The translations under genes and the position numbers were made by a program. A stretch of 64,000 nucleotides of DNA from CAZGUG01 sp964625335 (GTDB lineage: Bacteria > Bacillota > Clostridia > Ch29), in contig CAZVBE010000003.1 in the NCBI GenBank assembly GCA_964625335.1, positions 86,752-150,751 of the forward strand. The letters run 5' to 3'. Of this stretch, positions 53,122 to 60,596 are shown piece by piece. The notes under the pieces are model-generated. The model was not told where the DNA came from, searched no databases, and worked only from the letters and a program-made list of their open reading frames with translations. Position 1 is the first letter of the stretch. Each line of letters starts with the position of its first letter.

Positions 53122-55126
53122 TATTGCAAAGGCAGTCATAGTAAGCTGCCTGGCAGCCCATATCTGTTTCCCTTTCCGGAGTGAGCGTGTTTACGCCTCC
53201 GGATTTTTGAATCCACCATCCCTCGTACACCATAACTATGCCTCTCCTTATGCTTTCGTCTATCCTCGCCCTGCATTTGAGCTGTCCCACCCCGGTTGAA
53301 ACAAGCACCTGTGTGCCATCCCCTATATTTTCGGCCGCTGCCGTAACAGGGTTTATATAGGCGACGGGTAAAACACCGTCCTCCACCAGAACAAAGTGCT
53401 GTGAATGGAGTGAAGACCGGGTATGGGGTGTCAGAAGGCGGTATGGGTATTTGCCGGAGGGTTTGGGGTTTATATCCTTATAGACGGGCAACGGGCTTTG
53501 GCCATCCTCCTTCGCCCTTTCGGAATACAGTTCAATCCTGCCGCTTGGCGTTTTAAACACAAAGTCGTCCCACGCTACAGGGGATACGCCGGGCAGCTGC
53601 ACGGGACCGGCCTTAAGGTCGTCAAGGGTTATGCCCTTTTGCTTTGTAAGGGGCAGTATCGCCCTTTCCAGCCACCATTTATGCCCTTTTACCGGAAAGC
53701 CCCGAAGGTTCAACCTATTGGCAAGCTCATTGAATATCCATAATTCGGAGGGTACCCACGGGTCGGGTTCCACCGCTTTGTTGCAGTAGTTGATATAGCT
53801 GTGTCCCATCGATGTATATATTATATCCTCATCCTCCAGAAAATGCCTGCAGGGCAGTACCAGGTCGGAAACGGCCGCAGTGTCGGTCATGAAAAGGTCA
53901 ACGGTTACCTTAAACTCCACCTTTGAAATGGCCCTGGCAAGGCGGTTGCTGTCCATTGCCTGGGTTACGGGGTTGGCCCTTGCGGTAAACAGCATTTTCA
54001 CAGGCGGTGATTTTGCCTCTTCAATGAAGGCTGCCATCCCGGGCCTCGGGTATTCCCTGTGGTCTGCTTTAAGCTGTGTCCCTTCCAGCAGGCTCCCGTC
54101 TATAAAATCGGGTATTCTTCTGTTGGCGTAATTAACACCGCCGCCGGGGATACCGATGTTTCCGGTTATTGCCGCCAGCGCGTCAATGGCCCTTATTGTA
54201 TTTCCGCCGTTGCTGTACCGCTGAAGGCCGTAACCAAGGATTATACAGGAGGGCTTTTGTAAGCCGTAGCTTCGTGCCAGGAATATTATGTCCTCCGCCG
54301 GTATACCGGTGATTTCTGAACCCTTATCAGGGGTAAAACCACGTATGTATTCTTCAAACCCGGCAAAGCCCAGTACATGCCTGCCTATAAATTCCCTGTC
54401 CAAAAGCCCATGGGACAAAAGTACATTAGCCATGGTAAGGGCAAGGGCCCCGTCGGTGCCGGGCAGCGGTGCGAAGTGGTGGTGTGCTTTGGCTGCGGTG
54501 GCGGTTTTAAGCGGGTCTATGGCAATAACCGTGGCACCGTTTTGCGCAGCTTTTTGTATAAAGGGTACAAGATGTATATTGGTATCCCAGGGATTTCTGC
54601 TCCATATCAGTACTGTTTTTGAATTTTCCATATCCGACGGATGGTGGCTCAGAACATCTCCGAAATCATATTTTTGTGCCTTAATGCCTGCCCCCCAGCA
54701 CAGGCTGCCCCTTGGCCCCGTTACGCCTCCATAGGCATTGAAAAACCGCCGGTCAATACCCTTTAATACGCCGCCGTTGCCTGCATCGTAGCAGTGCATA
54801 AGGGCTGTTGTGGGGTGTTTTTCCCGCAGCGCTGCCATCTTTTCGGCTGTATGGTCAAGGGCGTCGTCCCAGCAAAGGGGCTGCCAGTTATCGTTAACCC
54901 TTATCAAAGGGTTTTTTAGTCTGTCGGGGTGATAAAGAATATCAGTGTGTCTGTTTCCCTTAACGCATAAAGTGCGGCCGGTTATTTGGTTTTCGGGATT
55001 GCCTGAAACGGAAAGCACTTTGTTGTCCCTTACCCGGGCTATTATTGCACATGTATCCCAGCAGTCGAGGGTGCAGGCAGTTTTTACGCTGCAGGCCCCG
55101 TTTTGGCGGGCATTGTTACTCTTCAA
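53102..55126 (-). CDS. Molybdopterin-dependent oxidoreductase (CISM family), cytoplasmic
   Basis: 674 aa. Residues 14-60 bind a [4Fe-4S] cluster (CTLDCWDTC ... TLCVKG). A Cys in PRGSLCWGAG is the likely metal ligand. Later segments match the Molybdopterin (GYGLQRYSNGGNTIRAIDALA) and dinucleotide-binding C-terminal domain (RLLTPHTRSSLHSQ). There is no Tat signal and no adjacent electron-transfer subunit, so it is an orphan cytoplasmic enzyme of unknown substrate. Its last six codons and stop lie within a repeat unit of the adjoining array. TTG start. Confidence 0.85.
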   Translation of the reverse strand: MKSNNARQNGACSVKTACTLDCWDTCAIIARVRDNKVLSVSGNPENQITGRTLCVKGNRHTDILYHPDRLKNPLIRVNDNWQPLCWDDALDHTAEKMAALREKHPTTALMHCYDAGNGGVLKGIDRRFFNAYGGVTGPRGSLCWGAGIKAQKYDFGDVLSHHPSDMENSKTVLIWSRNPWDTNIHLVPFIQKAAQNGATVIAIDPLKTATAAKAHHHFAPLPGTDGALALTMANVLLSHGLLDREFIGRHVLGFAGFEEYIRGFTPDKGSEITGIPAEDIIFLARSYGLQKPSCIILGYGLQRYSNGGNTIRAIDALAAITGNIGIPGGGVNYANRRIPDFIDGSLLEGTQLKADHREYPRPGMAAFIEEAKSPPVKMLFTARANPVTQAMDSNRLARAISKVEFKVTVDLFMTDTAAVSDLVLPCRHFLEDEDIIYTSMGHSYINYCNKAVEPDPWVPSELWIFNELANRLNLRGFPVKGHKWWLERAILPLTKQKGITLDDLKAGPVQLPGVSPVAWDDFVFKTPSGRIELYSERAKEDGQSPLPVYKDINPKPSGKYPYRLLTPHTRSSLHSQHFVLVEDGVLPVAYINPVTAAAENIGDGTQVLVSTGVGQLKCRARIDESIRRGIVMVYEGWWIQKSGGVNTLTPERETDMGCQAAYYDCLCNIRPSDR

Positions 55127-55166
55127 TGGCTGACACCCCTTTCAGAACCATTATACCGCATTAAAT

Positions 55167-55198
55167 GAATATATACGACTAAAATCCTTCTATATAAT
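55167..55198 (+). promoter_or_regulatory. Candidate sigma-E-like promoter for spoIIID
   Basis: GAATATAT (55,167-55,174) and TATATAAT (55,191-55,198) resemble sigma-E boxes with a slightly long 16-bp spacer. spoIIID is sigma-E dependent in B. subtilis. Confidence 0.3.
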
Positions 55199-55252
55199 AG
55201 ATAAGCCGCATATAGATGATATAGAAAGACACTGAAAAGGGGGTTCCGAGAA

Positions 55253-55525
55253 TTGAAGGATTATATACACGAGCGGGTGGTTGCTGCTGCTAGATATGTA
55301 ATGGATACAAAATCAACGGTAAGGGAGACGGCGAAGGTTTTTGGAGTCAGCAAAAGTACGATACATAAGGACATCACCGACAGACTTCCCAGAATAAATC
55401 CTTCACTTGCCGATGATGTTAAAAAAGTGCTGGCTTACAATAAAGCGGAGAGGCATATAAGGGGCGGAAAAGCCACCAAAGAAAAATACATAAAAAACCG
55501 GGGAGAAAAGGTGAAATTTTCTTGA
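55253..55525 (+). CDS. spoIIID: Sporulation transcription factor SpoIIID
   Basis: A 90-aa mother-cell DNA-binding protein. The helix-turn-helix TVRETAKVFGVSKSTIHKDI and the basic C-terminal tail are typical. It switches genes on or off between the sigma-E and sigma-K stages. TTG start behind AAGGGGG. It is followed by an mbl-type gene, the usual order in Clostridia. Confidence 0.94.
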   Translation: MKDYIHERVVAAARYVMDTKSTVRETAKVFGVSKSTIHKDITDRLPRINPSLADDVKKVLAYNKAERHIRGGKATKEKYIKNRGEKVKFS

Positions 55526-55638
55526 CATAACAAAAATATACCAGAAAAAGAGGTTTTTTTAGGGTTATATAGAACTTAACTAAATATGATTTAATTTTGG
55601 ATAAACAGACGAAAAAACCAAAGAGGCGGGGGTAACAC

Positions 55639-56658
55639 ATGTTTGGGCTAAACACTGATATTGGCATAGACCTCGGCACGGCCAGCGTATTGGTATATAT
55701 GAAGGGCAAAGGTATAATCCTGAACGAACCTTCGGTGGTCGCCCTGGATAAGAATACCGACAAAATACTGGCTGTGGGAGAAGAGGCAAGGCAGATGCTG
55801 GGCAGAACACCGGGAAATATAGTTGCAATCCGGCCCCTGAAGGATGGAGTAATATCGGATTATGAAATAACAGAAAGAATGCTGAAATACTTTATCCAAA
55901 AAACCTGTGGGAACCGCAGAATATTCAAACCCAGAATAATTGTGTGCGTACCCAGCGGAGTAACCCAGGTGGAAAAACGGGCGGTAATAGATGCTACCAA
56001 TCAGGCAGGCTCCAGAAAGACCTATCTGATAGAAGAGCCTGTGGCAGCTGCAATAGGAGCGGGGCTCGACATTTCCAAGCCCAATGGTAATATGATTGCG
56101 GATATAGGCGGAGGGACTACCGATGTTGCTGTTATTTCATTGGGAGGCATAGTGGTGAATTCCTCCATAAAAATAGCAGGAGATAAATTCGACGAAGCCA
56201 TAATAAGGTATATGAGAAAGAAGTACAACCTGCTTATCGGCGAAAGGACCGCTGAAAATATGAAGATTTGTATTGGCACCGCTTTTCCGAGGGAGGATAA
56301 TGTTTCAATGGAGGTCAGGGGGAGGAATCTGGTATCCGGTCTCCCCAAAACCCACGAGATAGCTTCCGGGGAAATGATGGAGGCGTTGGAGGAACCTGTT
56401 TCAGCAATAGTGGACAGTATTCATTCGGTGATAGAAAAAACACCTCCCGAGCTTGCTGCGGATATCAGTGACAGTGGAATAGTGATGACCGGCGGAGGAG
56501 CGCTGTTGTATGGTCTTGACAAGCTGTTAAGCCGGAAAATCGGTACTCCGGTCAAGGTGGCGGAGGACCCGATTTCCTGTGTGGCCATTGGAACGGGTAA
56601 GGCGCTGGAAGCCATGGATGCACTGGAGGGAAGCCTAATTACAACCAAAGGAAGATAA
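55639..56658 (+). CDS. mbl: MreB/Mbl-family actin-like protein
   Basis: A 339-aa cytoskeletal ATPase that guides peptidoglycan insertion. Phosphate loops IGIDLGTASVLVYMKG and IGGGTTDVAVISLGG, and the connecting VCVPSGVTQVEKRAV, are diagnostic. Its place after spoIIID suggests Mbl rather than the MreB of the mreBCD operon. Confidence 0.9.
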   Translation: MFGLNTDIGIDLGTASVLVYMKGKGIILNEPSVVALDKNTDKILAVGEEARQMLGRTPGNIVAIRPLKDGVISDYEITERMLKYFIQKTCGNRRIFKPRIIVCVPSGVTQVEKRAVIDATNQAGSRKTYLIEEPVAAAIGAGLDISKPNGNMIADIGGGTTDVAVISLGGIVVNSSIKIAGDKFDEAIIRYMRKKYNLLIGERTAENMKICIGTAFPREDNVSMEVRGRNLVSGLPKTHEIASGEMMEALEEPVSAIVDSIHSVIEKTPPELAADISDSGIVMTGGGALLYGLDKLLSRKIGTPVKVAEDPISCVAIGTGKALEAMDALEGSLITTKGR

Positions 56659-56675
56659 AGTCAGACAAAGAGAAC

Positions 56676-56703
56676 AGGGCGCCGGTTTTAAGGCGCCTTT
56701 TTA
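56676..56703 (+). terminator. Intrinsic terminator after mbl
   Basis: GGCGCC / GGCGCC arms with an 8-nt loop and five T, 18 bp past the mbl stop codon. Confidence 0.8.
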
Positions 56704-56778
56704 ACTTTCGCGGGTGCAATAAATGACTGTTAAAGTTTTTGCATCCCGGTGCCGATAACTAGAAAGAGGTGATTTATA

Positions 56779-57819
56779 GTGCTAAGGGGACTCTATATGG
56801 CTGCCGGCGCAATGGCTGCAGAGACAAAAAGGGTTGACGTGCTGGCGAATAATATTGCCAATGCCGATACAAACGGTTATAAAAGGGACGATGTAATAAC
56901 GGGACCCTTCAGAGAAGTATTGATTTCAAAAATAAACGACAAGGGTTTTGACATGGGTTTACCGGTATCCGGAGGTCTGTCGGTGGAAAGGGAAGACGGC
57001 AGGATCAGGCTGGCAAACCAGGGCAGGTATTTTGTCATAGATACCATCCGGGGAAGAAGCTACAGCAGCGAGGCTGAGTTAACGGTTAACCCCGAGGGCT
57101 ATCTTGTTACCACAAGCGGAAATTATATACTGGGCGCCGGAGGAAGGATACAGGCCGGTGACATTGATGGCCTGCACATAGATGAAAGCGGCGGGGTATA
57201 TTCGGGCGGAAGCCTGCTGGACAGGCTGCAGCTTTTCAGGGCTCCGGGAGTTATAGGGACTCTTAACGGCGGAGCCGGGATAAAAAGGGTGGTAACTTCC
57301 TTTATGCAGGGCAACGTAAGAGAGACCCACAGGCCGATGGACATGGCAATAAAGGGCGACGGTTTTTTCTGTGTGAGGGTTGACGGCGGGGAAATGTATA
57401 CCAGGGACGGTGCCTTTGTTACAGATTCAGAGGGCTACCTGTCAAGCGCAGAGGGGCACAGGGTAGTAGGAGACATGGGCTGGGTCTACATTGGCGATGA
57501 GGAGTTTCAGCTGCGCAGCAACGGAGAGATCTATTCCGACGAATATTTCCTGGACAGGCTTAAACTGGTAACCTTTGACAGGCCCGAAGAGCTTGAAAAG
57601 GTTGGAGATAATTTATACAGGTCAAGAGACGACAACACACCGTATATCGGTATACAGGGAGAAGTGCTCCAGGGTTTCCTGGAGGCTTCCAATATAAATA
57701 CCATTAAAGAGATGGTGGGCATGATCTCGGCTTTCAGGGACTATGAAGCCAATCAGAAAGTTATATCAGCCTATGATGAGACAATGGGCAAGGCGGTAAA
57801 CGAAGTGGGAAGAGTATAA
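56779..57819 (+). CDS. Flagellar hook-basal body rod protein (FlgF/FlhO-like)
   Basis: 346 aa. The N-terminal MLRGLYMAAGAMAAETKRVDVLANNIANADTNGYK (read as adjoining motifs) and the C-terminal LEASNINTIKEMVGMISAFRDYEANQKVI are the conserved rod/hook ends that form the coiled-coil core. The central domain is variable. It belongs to the FlhO/FlgF group by position before a FlgG-like gene. Confidence 0.88.
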   Translation: MLRGLYMAAGAMAAETKRVDVLANNIANADTNGYKRDDVITGPFREVLISKINDKGFDMGLPVSGGLSVEREDGRIRLANQGRYFVIDTIRGRSYSSEAELTVNPEGYLVTTSGNYILGAGGRIQAGDIDGLHIDESGGVYSGGSLLDRLQLFRAPGVIGTLNGGAGIKRVVTSFMQGNVRETHRPMDMAIKGDGFFCVRVDGGEMYTRDGAFVTDSEGYLSSAEGHRVVGDMGWVYIGDEEFQLRSNGEIYSDEYFLDRLKLVTFDRPEELEKVGDNLYRSRDDNTPYIGIQGEVLQGFLEASNINTIKEMVGMISAFRDYEANQKVISAYDETMGKAVNEVGRV

Positions 57820-57838
57820 AACATGAGGGGTGATTGAC

Positions 57839-58633
57839 ATGATGAGAGCGCTCTGGACAGCCAGTTCGGGTATGAATGCCCAACAGTTAAACGTGGATAC
57901 CATAGCCAACAATCTTTCAAACGTTAATACTACCGGTTATAAGAAGGAAAGGGCCGAGTTCAAGGATTTGCTGTATGTGTCACTGTTCAGTGCACAAGTT
58001 ATAGACCGGCAGGGACGGCCGGTGGGTCTGCAGGTCGGACATGGGGTAAGGCCTTCGGCGATAGTCAAAAACTTTTCCCAGGGGAGCATGCAAAACACCG
58101 GAAATCCCTTGGATTTTGCTATCGATGGAGAAGGATTTTTTATTGTCAGGGATCAGAACGACAATTTGTTCTATACCCGCGACGGCAGCTTTAAGCTGAG
58201 TATTGACGGAGAAGAGGCGGCCCTTGTTACATCCAATGGGTATTTTTTACAGCTTGAAGGGGCTGATGCCGAGCTAGGCGGTGAAATAAGCGAAATAACC
58301 GTTGATGGAAACGGCTTGCTTATGGTCAGGAGAAACGACGGTACGCTGGACGAACTGGGTTTTGTTGACCTGGTGAGATTTGTAAACCCCGCCGGGCTAG
58401 AAAGCGTCGGGGACAACCTGTACAGGGAAACTACAGCTTCGGGGGAACCCATTGAGGCGGAGGAGCCGGGGATAAACGGCCGTATTATGCAGAATTTCCT
58501 GGAGGCTTCCAATGTTCAGGTTGTGGAGGAAATGGTTAACCTAATAACCGCCCAAAGGGCCTATGAAATCAACTCAAAGTCGGTCCAGACCGCCGATGAG
58601 ATGCTGCAGATAGCCAATAACCTGAAAAGATAA
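57839..58633 (+). CDS. flgG: Flagellar distal rod protein (FlgG/FlhP-like)
   Basis: 264 aa with canonical ends: MMRALWTASSGMNAQQLNVD and LEASNVQVVEEMVNLITAQRAYEINSKSVQTADEML (partly quoted). NPLDFAIDGEGFFIV is typical of FlgG. The ATG at 57839 follows GAGGGGTG. The pair flgF-flgG is co-transcribed with the rod-binding gene. Confidence 0.9.
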   Translation: MMRALWTASSGMNAQQLNVDTIANNLSNVNTTGYKKERAEFKDLLYVSLFSAQVIDRQGRPVGLQVGHGVRPSAIVKNFSQGSMQNTGNPLDFAIDGEGFFIVRDQNDNLFYTRDGSFKLSIDGEEAALVTSNGYFLQLEGADAELGGEISEITVDGNGLLMVRRNDGTLDELGFVDLVRFVNPAGLESVGDNLYRETTASGEPIEAEEPGINGRIMQNFLEASNVQVVEEMVNLITAQRAYEINSKSVQTADEMLQIANNLKR

Positions 58634-58651
58634 AAGGGAAGGTGAGGCCGC

Positions 58652-59005
58652 TTGAAAATCGATGGCATAAACGGTTACAACAGTGATATAATAAAGGAAA
58701 CATACCGCAGCTCCCAGGAAGACGGACAGCAGGCTTTTGCGGACCTGCTGGAAAGGGCGCAGGAAGACAGGGACAGCCAAAGGCTAAGGGAAGCATGCAA
58801 GGAGATGGAGGCTGTTTTTGTAAATATTGTGTTTGACAGGATGCGTGCCACCGTTAAAAGGGATGGCCTTATAGAGGAGAGCCTGGGGGAGAACATTTTT
58901 GCTTCGATGCTGGACGGAGAATTGGCCCAGGAAATCTCGAAGGGAGAAGGCGTAGGCATAGCGGATTTATTGTATAAGCAGTTGTCGAAAAATACAGACC
59001 GGTAA
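58652..59005 (+). CDS. FlgJ N-terminal-domain rod-binding protein
   Basis: 117 aa. The C-terminal part LREACKEMEAVFVNIVFDRM...GENIFASMLDGELAQEISK is the rod-binding domain of FlgJ, without the muramidase domain, as is usual in Gram-positive bacteria. It probably caps the growing rod. TTG start behind GGAAGGTGAG. Confidence 0.86.
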   Translation: MKIDGINGYNSDIIKETYRSSQEDGQQAFADLLERAQEDRDSQRLREACKEMEAVFVNIVFDRMRATVKRDGLIEESLGENIFASMLDGELAQEISKGEGVGIADLLYKQLSKNTDR

Positions 59006-59018
59006 CGGGGGGAAATGC

Positions 59019-59450
59019 ATGCTAAACAGCAAACAGATTCAGGATATTATTCCCCACAGGTATCCCTTTTTACTAGTGGACAGCATACTGGAAATACAAG
59101 AGGGAGTTAAGGCGGTGGGGATAAAGAATGTAACAATAAACGAGCCCTTCTTTCAGGGGCATTTTCCCGGCAACCCGATAATGCCGGGGGTACTTATAGT
59201 TGAAGCCATGGCCCAGGTGGGTGCTGTGGCGATACTGTCCAAGGAAGAGTACAAGGATAAGCTTGCGGTGTTCGCCGGGATTGACAATATGAGAATGAGA
59301 AGGCAGGTGGTCCCGGGGGACCGGTTGGTAATGGAGGTCGAGATGACTGCCATGAAAAGGGGCATTGGCAAAGCAAAGGCTAAGGCCACCGTCAACGGAG
59401 AGGTGGCGGCATCAGGGGAGCTTATGTTCGGGCTGATAGATGCCAAATAG
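59019..59450 (+). CDS. fabZ: 3-hydroxyacyl-ACP dehydratase
   Basis: 143 aa hot-dog-fold enzyme of fatty acid elongation. The catalytic His/Glu motif FFQGHFPGNPIMPGVLIVEAMAQ is intact, and IPHRYPFLLVDSI is the usual N-terminus. In many Clostridia fabZ follows these flagellar rod genes. Confidence 0.94.
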   Translation: MLNSKQIQDIIPHRYPFLLVDSILEIQEGVKAVGIKNVTINEPFFQGHFPGNPIMPGVLIVEAMAQVGAVAILSKEEYKDKLAVFAGIDNMRMRRQVVPGDRLVMEVEMTAMKRGIGKAKAKATVNGEVAASGELMFGLIDAK

Positions 59451-59466
59451 GGCTATAAGAGTTTAC

Positions 59467-59510
59467 AGAGCAAACAGGAGAAGGGTTCTCCCGATTGCTC
59501 TTATTTTTAT
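59467..59510 (+). terminator. Intrinsic terminator after fabZ
   Basis: Two-part stem AGAGCAA / TTGCTCT enclosing GGAGAA / TTCTCC, then TATTTTTAT. It closes the flgF-flgG-flgJ-fabZ transcript. Confidence 0.8.
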
Positions 59511-59550
59511 GTAATTAAACTGCCACGTATCACAGGGGCTGACGCCCCGG

Positions 59551-59733
59551 TCACTTGTCTTCATTGTCTATTAAAGCCTGTTCGTATTCAACGATTAGTT
59601 CATCCAAATCACAGCTTAGCCTTAGGACCTTATCCGCATCATAGGACTTTTCACCGCAGGACAGCTCTTTCTGCAGGCACTGCCTGTATTCTTCAATCAT
59701 TCTTTTCAGTTCTTCCAACTTCCTGACACTCAC
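59551..59733 (-). CDS. Spo0E-family aspartyl-phosphate phosphatase
   Basis: About 60 aa, two helices. The family signature is seen as SCDLDELIVEYEQAL near the C-terminus (SxxLDxLI). Such proteins dephosphorylate Spo0A~P and restrain sporulation. GTG at 59742 lies in the ribosome site; GTG at 59733 has better spacing. Convergent with fabZ. Confidence 0.82.
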   Translation of the reverse strand: MSVRKLEELKRMIEEYRQCLQKELSCGEKSYDADKVLRLSCDLDELIVEYEQALIDNEDK

Positions 59734-59824
59734 AAAGTTCACCCCTAAAAATTAATAATCTTTTGTATAAAAGGCATCCTCCGTGGTTTATGCTATACCA
59801 AAGCAACATTCGGGGAGGATAAAA

Positions 59825-60406
59825 TTGTCGAGAAGAAGCTTTAGTAGCGTGCTGATAGTCCTGGTGACAGTGGTTTATGTTGTGTATTTCTGTGTTAACT
59901 GCAATATTATACCATATACGACCGGACATGACAAAGAAATATTTATTACCCATTATATTTACTCTTATCTTCCGAAAAAGGCACAATCGCCCGTTAATAC
60001 CTCAGCTGCCGCGGAAATTGCAAAAATTGCGGTTGACGCAGAAGGGCCGGAGAAGGGAAACGGCACCGCTATTGAATACATTGCTGCAGCAGATTCCCAT
60101 AAGCTGCTCCACAGTCCAATCGCGGAGGAGATTGTGCCCGACAGCGGCAGACAGGGGGACTCCCGGGTTTTGCTGTCCGGAAACGGCGCCGCCAAAGCGA
60201 TTTCCTCTCTGTCGATAAGGGACAAACTATGGCTTGCAAAAATCCTTGGCCGCTGCAGCATGCAGGAGCTGTTACGGATTAAAGACATGCTGCAGGGCGG
60301 TGTCACCTATGAAGAAAATTTGGAAATGTACAGGATACTGCGCCAAAGGGTTACCGACGATGAGCAAAAAAAGCTGGACACCCTTATAGAAGCATATACA
60401 CAATAA
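59825..60406 (+). CDS. Uncharacterised single-pass membrane protein
   Basis: About 193 aa from TTG 59825, which has a clear GGGGAGGA site; the open frame reaches back to 59783. One N-terminal membrane helix (SVLIVLVTVVYVVYFCVNC), a low-complexity outer segment, then a helical C-terminal domain (LSIRDKLWLAKILGRCSMQELLRIKDML). I do not recognise the family. It is divergent from the Spo0E-like gene, which hints at a sporulation link. Confidence 0.6.
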   Translation: MSRRSFSSVLIVLVTVVYVVYFCVNCNIIPYTTGHDKEIFITHYIYSYLPKKAQSPVNTSAAAEIAKIAVDAEGPEKGNGTAIEYIAAADSHKLLHSPIAEEIVPDSGRQGDSRVLLSGNGAAKAISSLSIRDKLWLAKILGRCSMQELLRIKDMLQGGVTYEENLEMYRILRQRVTDDEQKKLDTLIEAYTQ

Positions 60407-60596
60407 ATGTACAGTTCACAAAGGTCAAGGAACATACCTTTATAGCTGGTATTCCTTTATAGCCAAGGAATGTCTCCATTTTATATTCCTTGCTGCGGAA
60501 CGTCCACGATTAGCATGGACTGCTTTTTCATGAAGCCTCATTATACCGCAGTACCAATGTGCGGACTGTGGCAACCGGGAGCCATCCCCTGTCGCA

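Noticed and set aside
60407..60596. Possible riboswitch or structured RNA between convergent genes
   Set aside because: The region has short inverted elements but lies downstream of both flanking genes, and I could not match it to any known RNA class.
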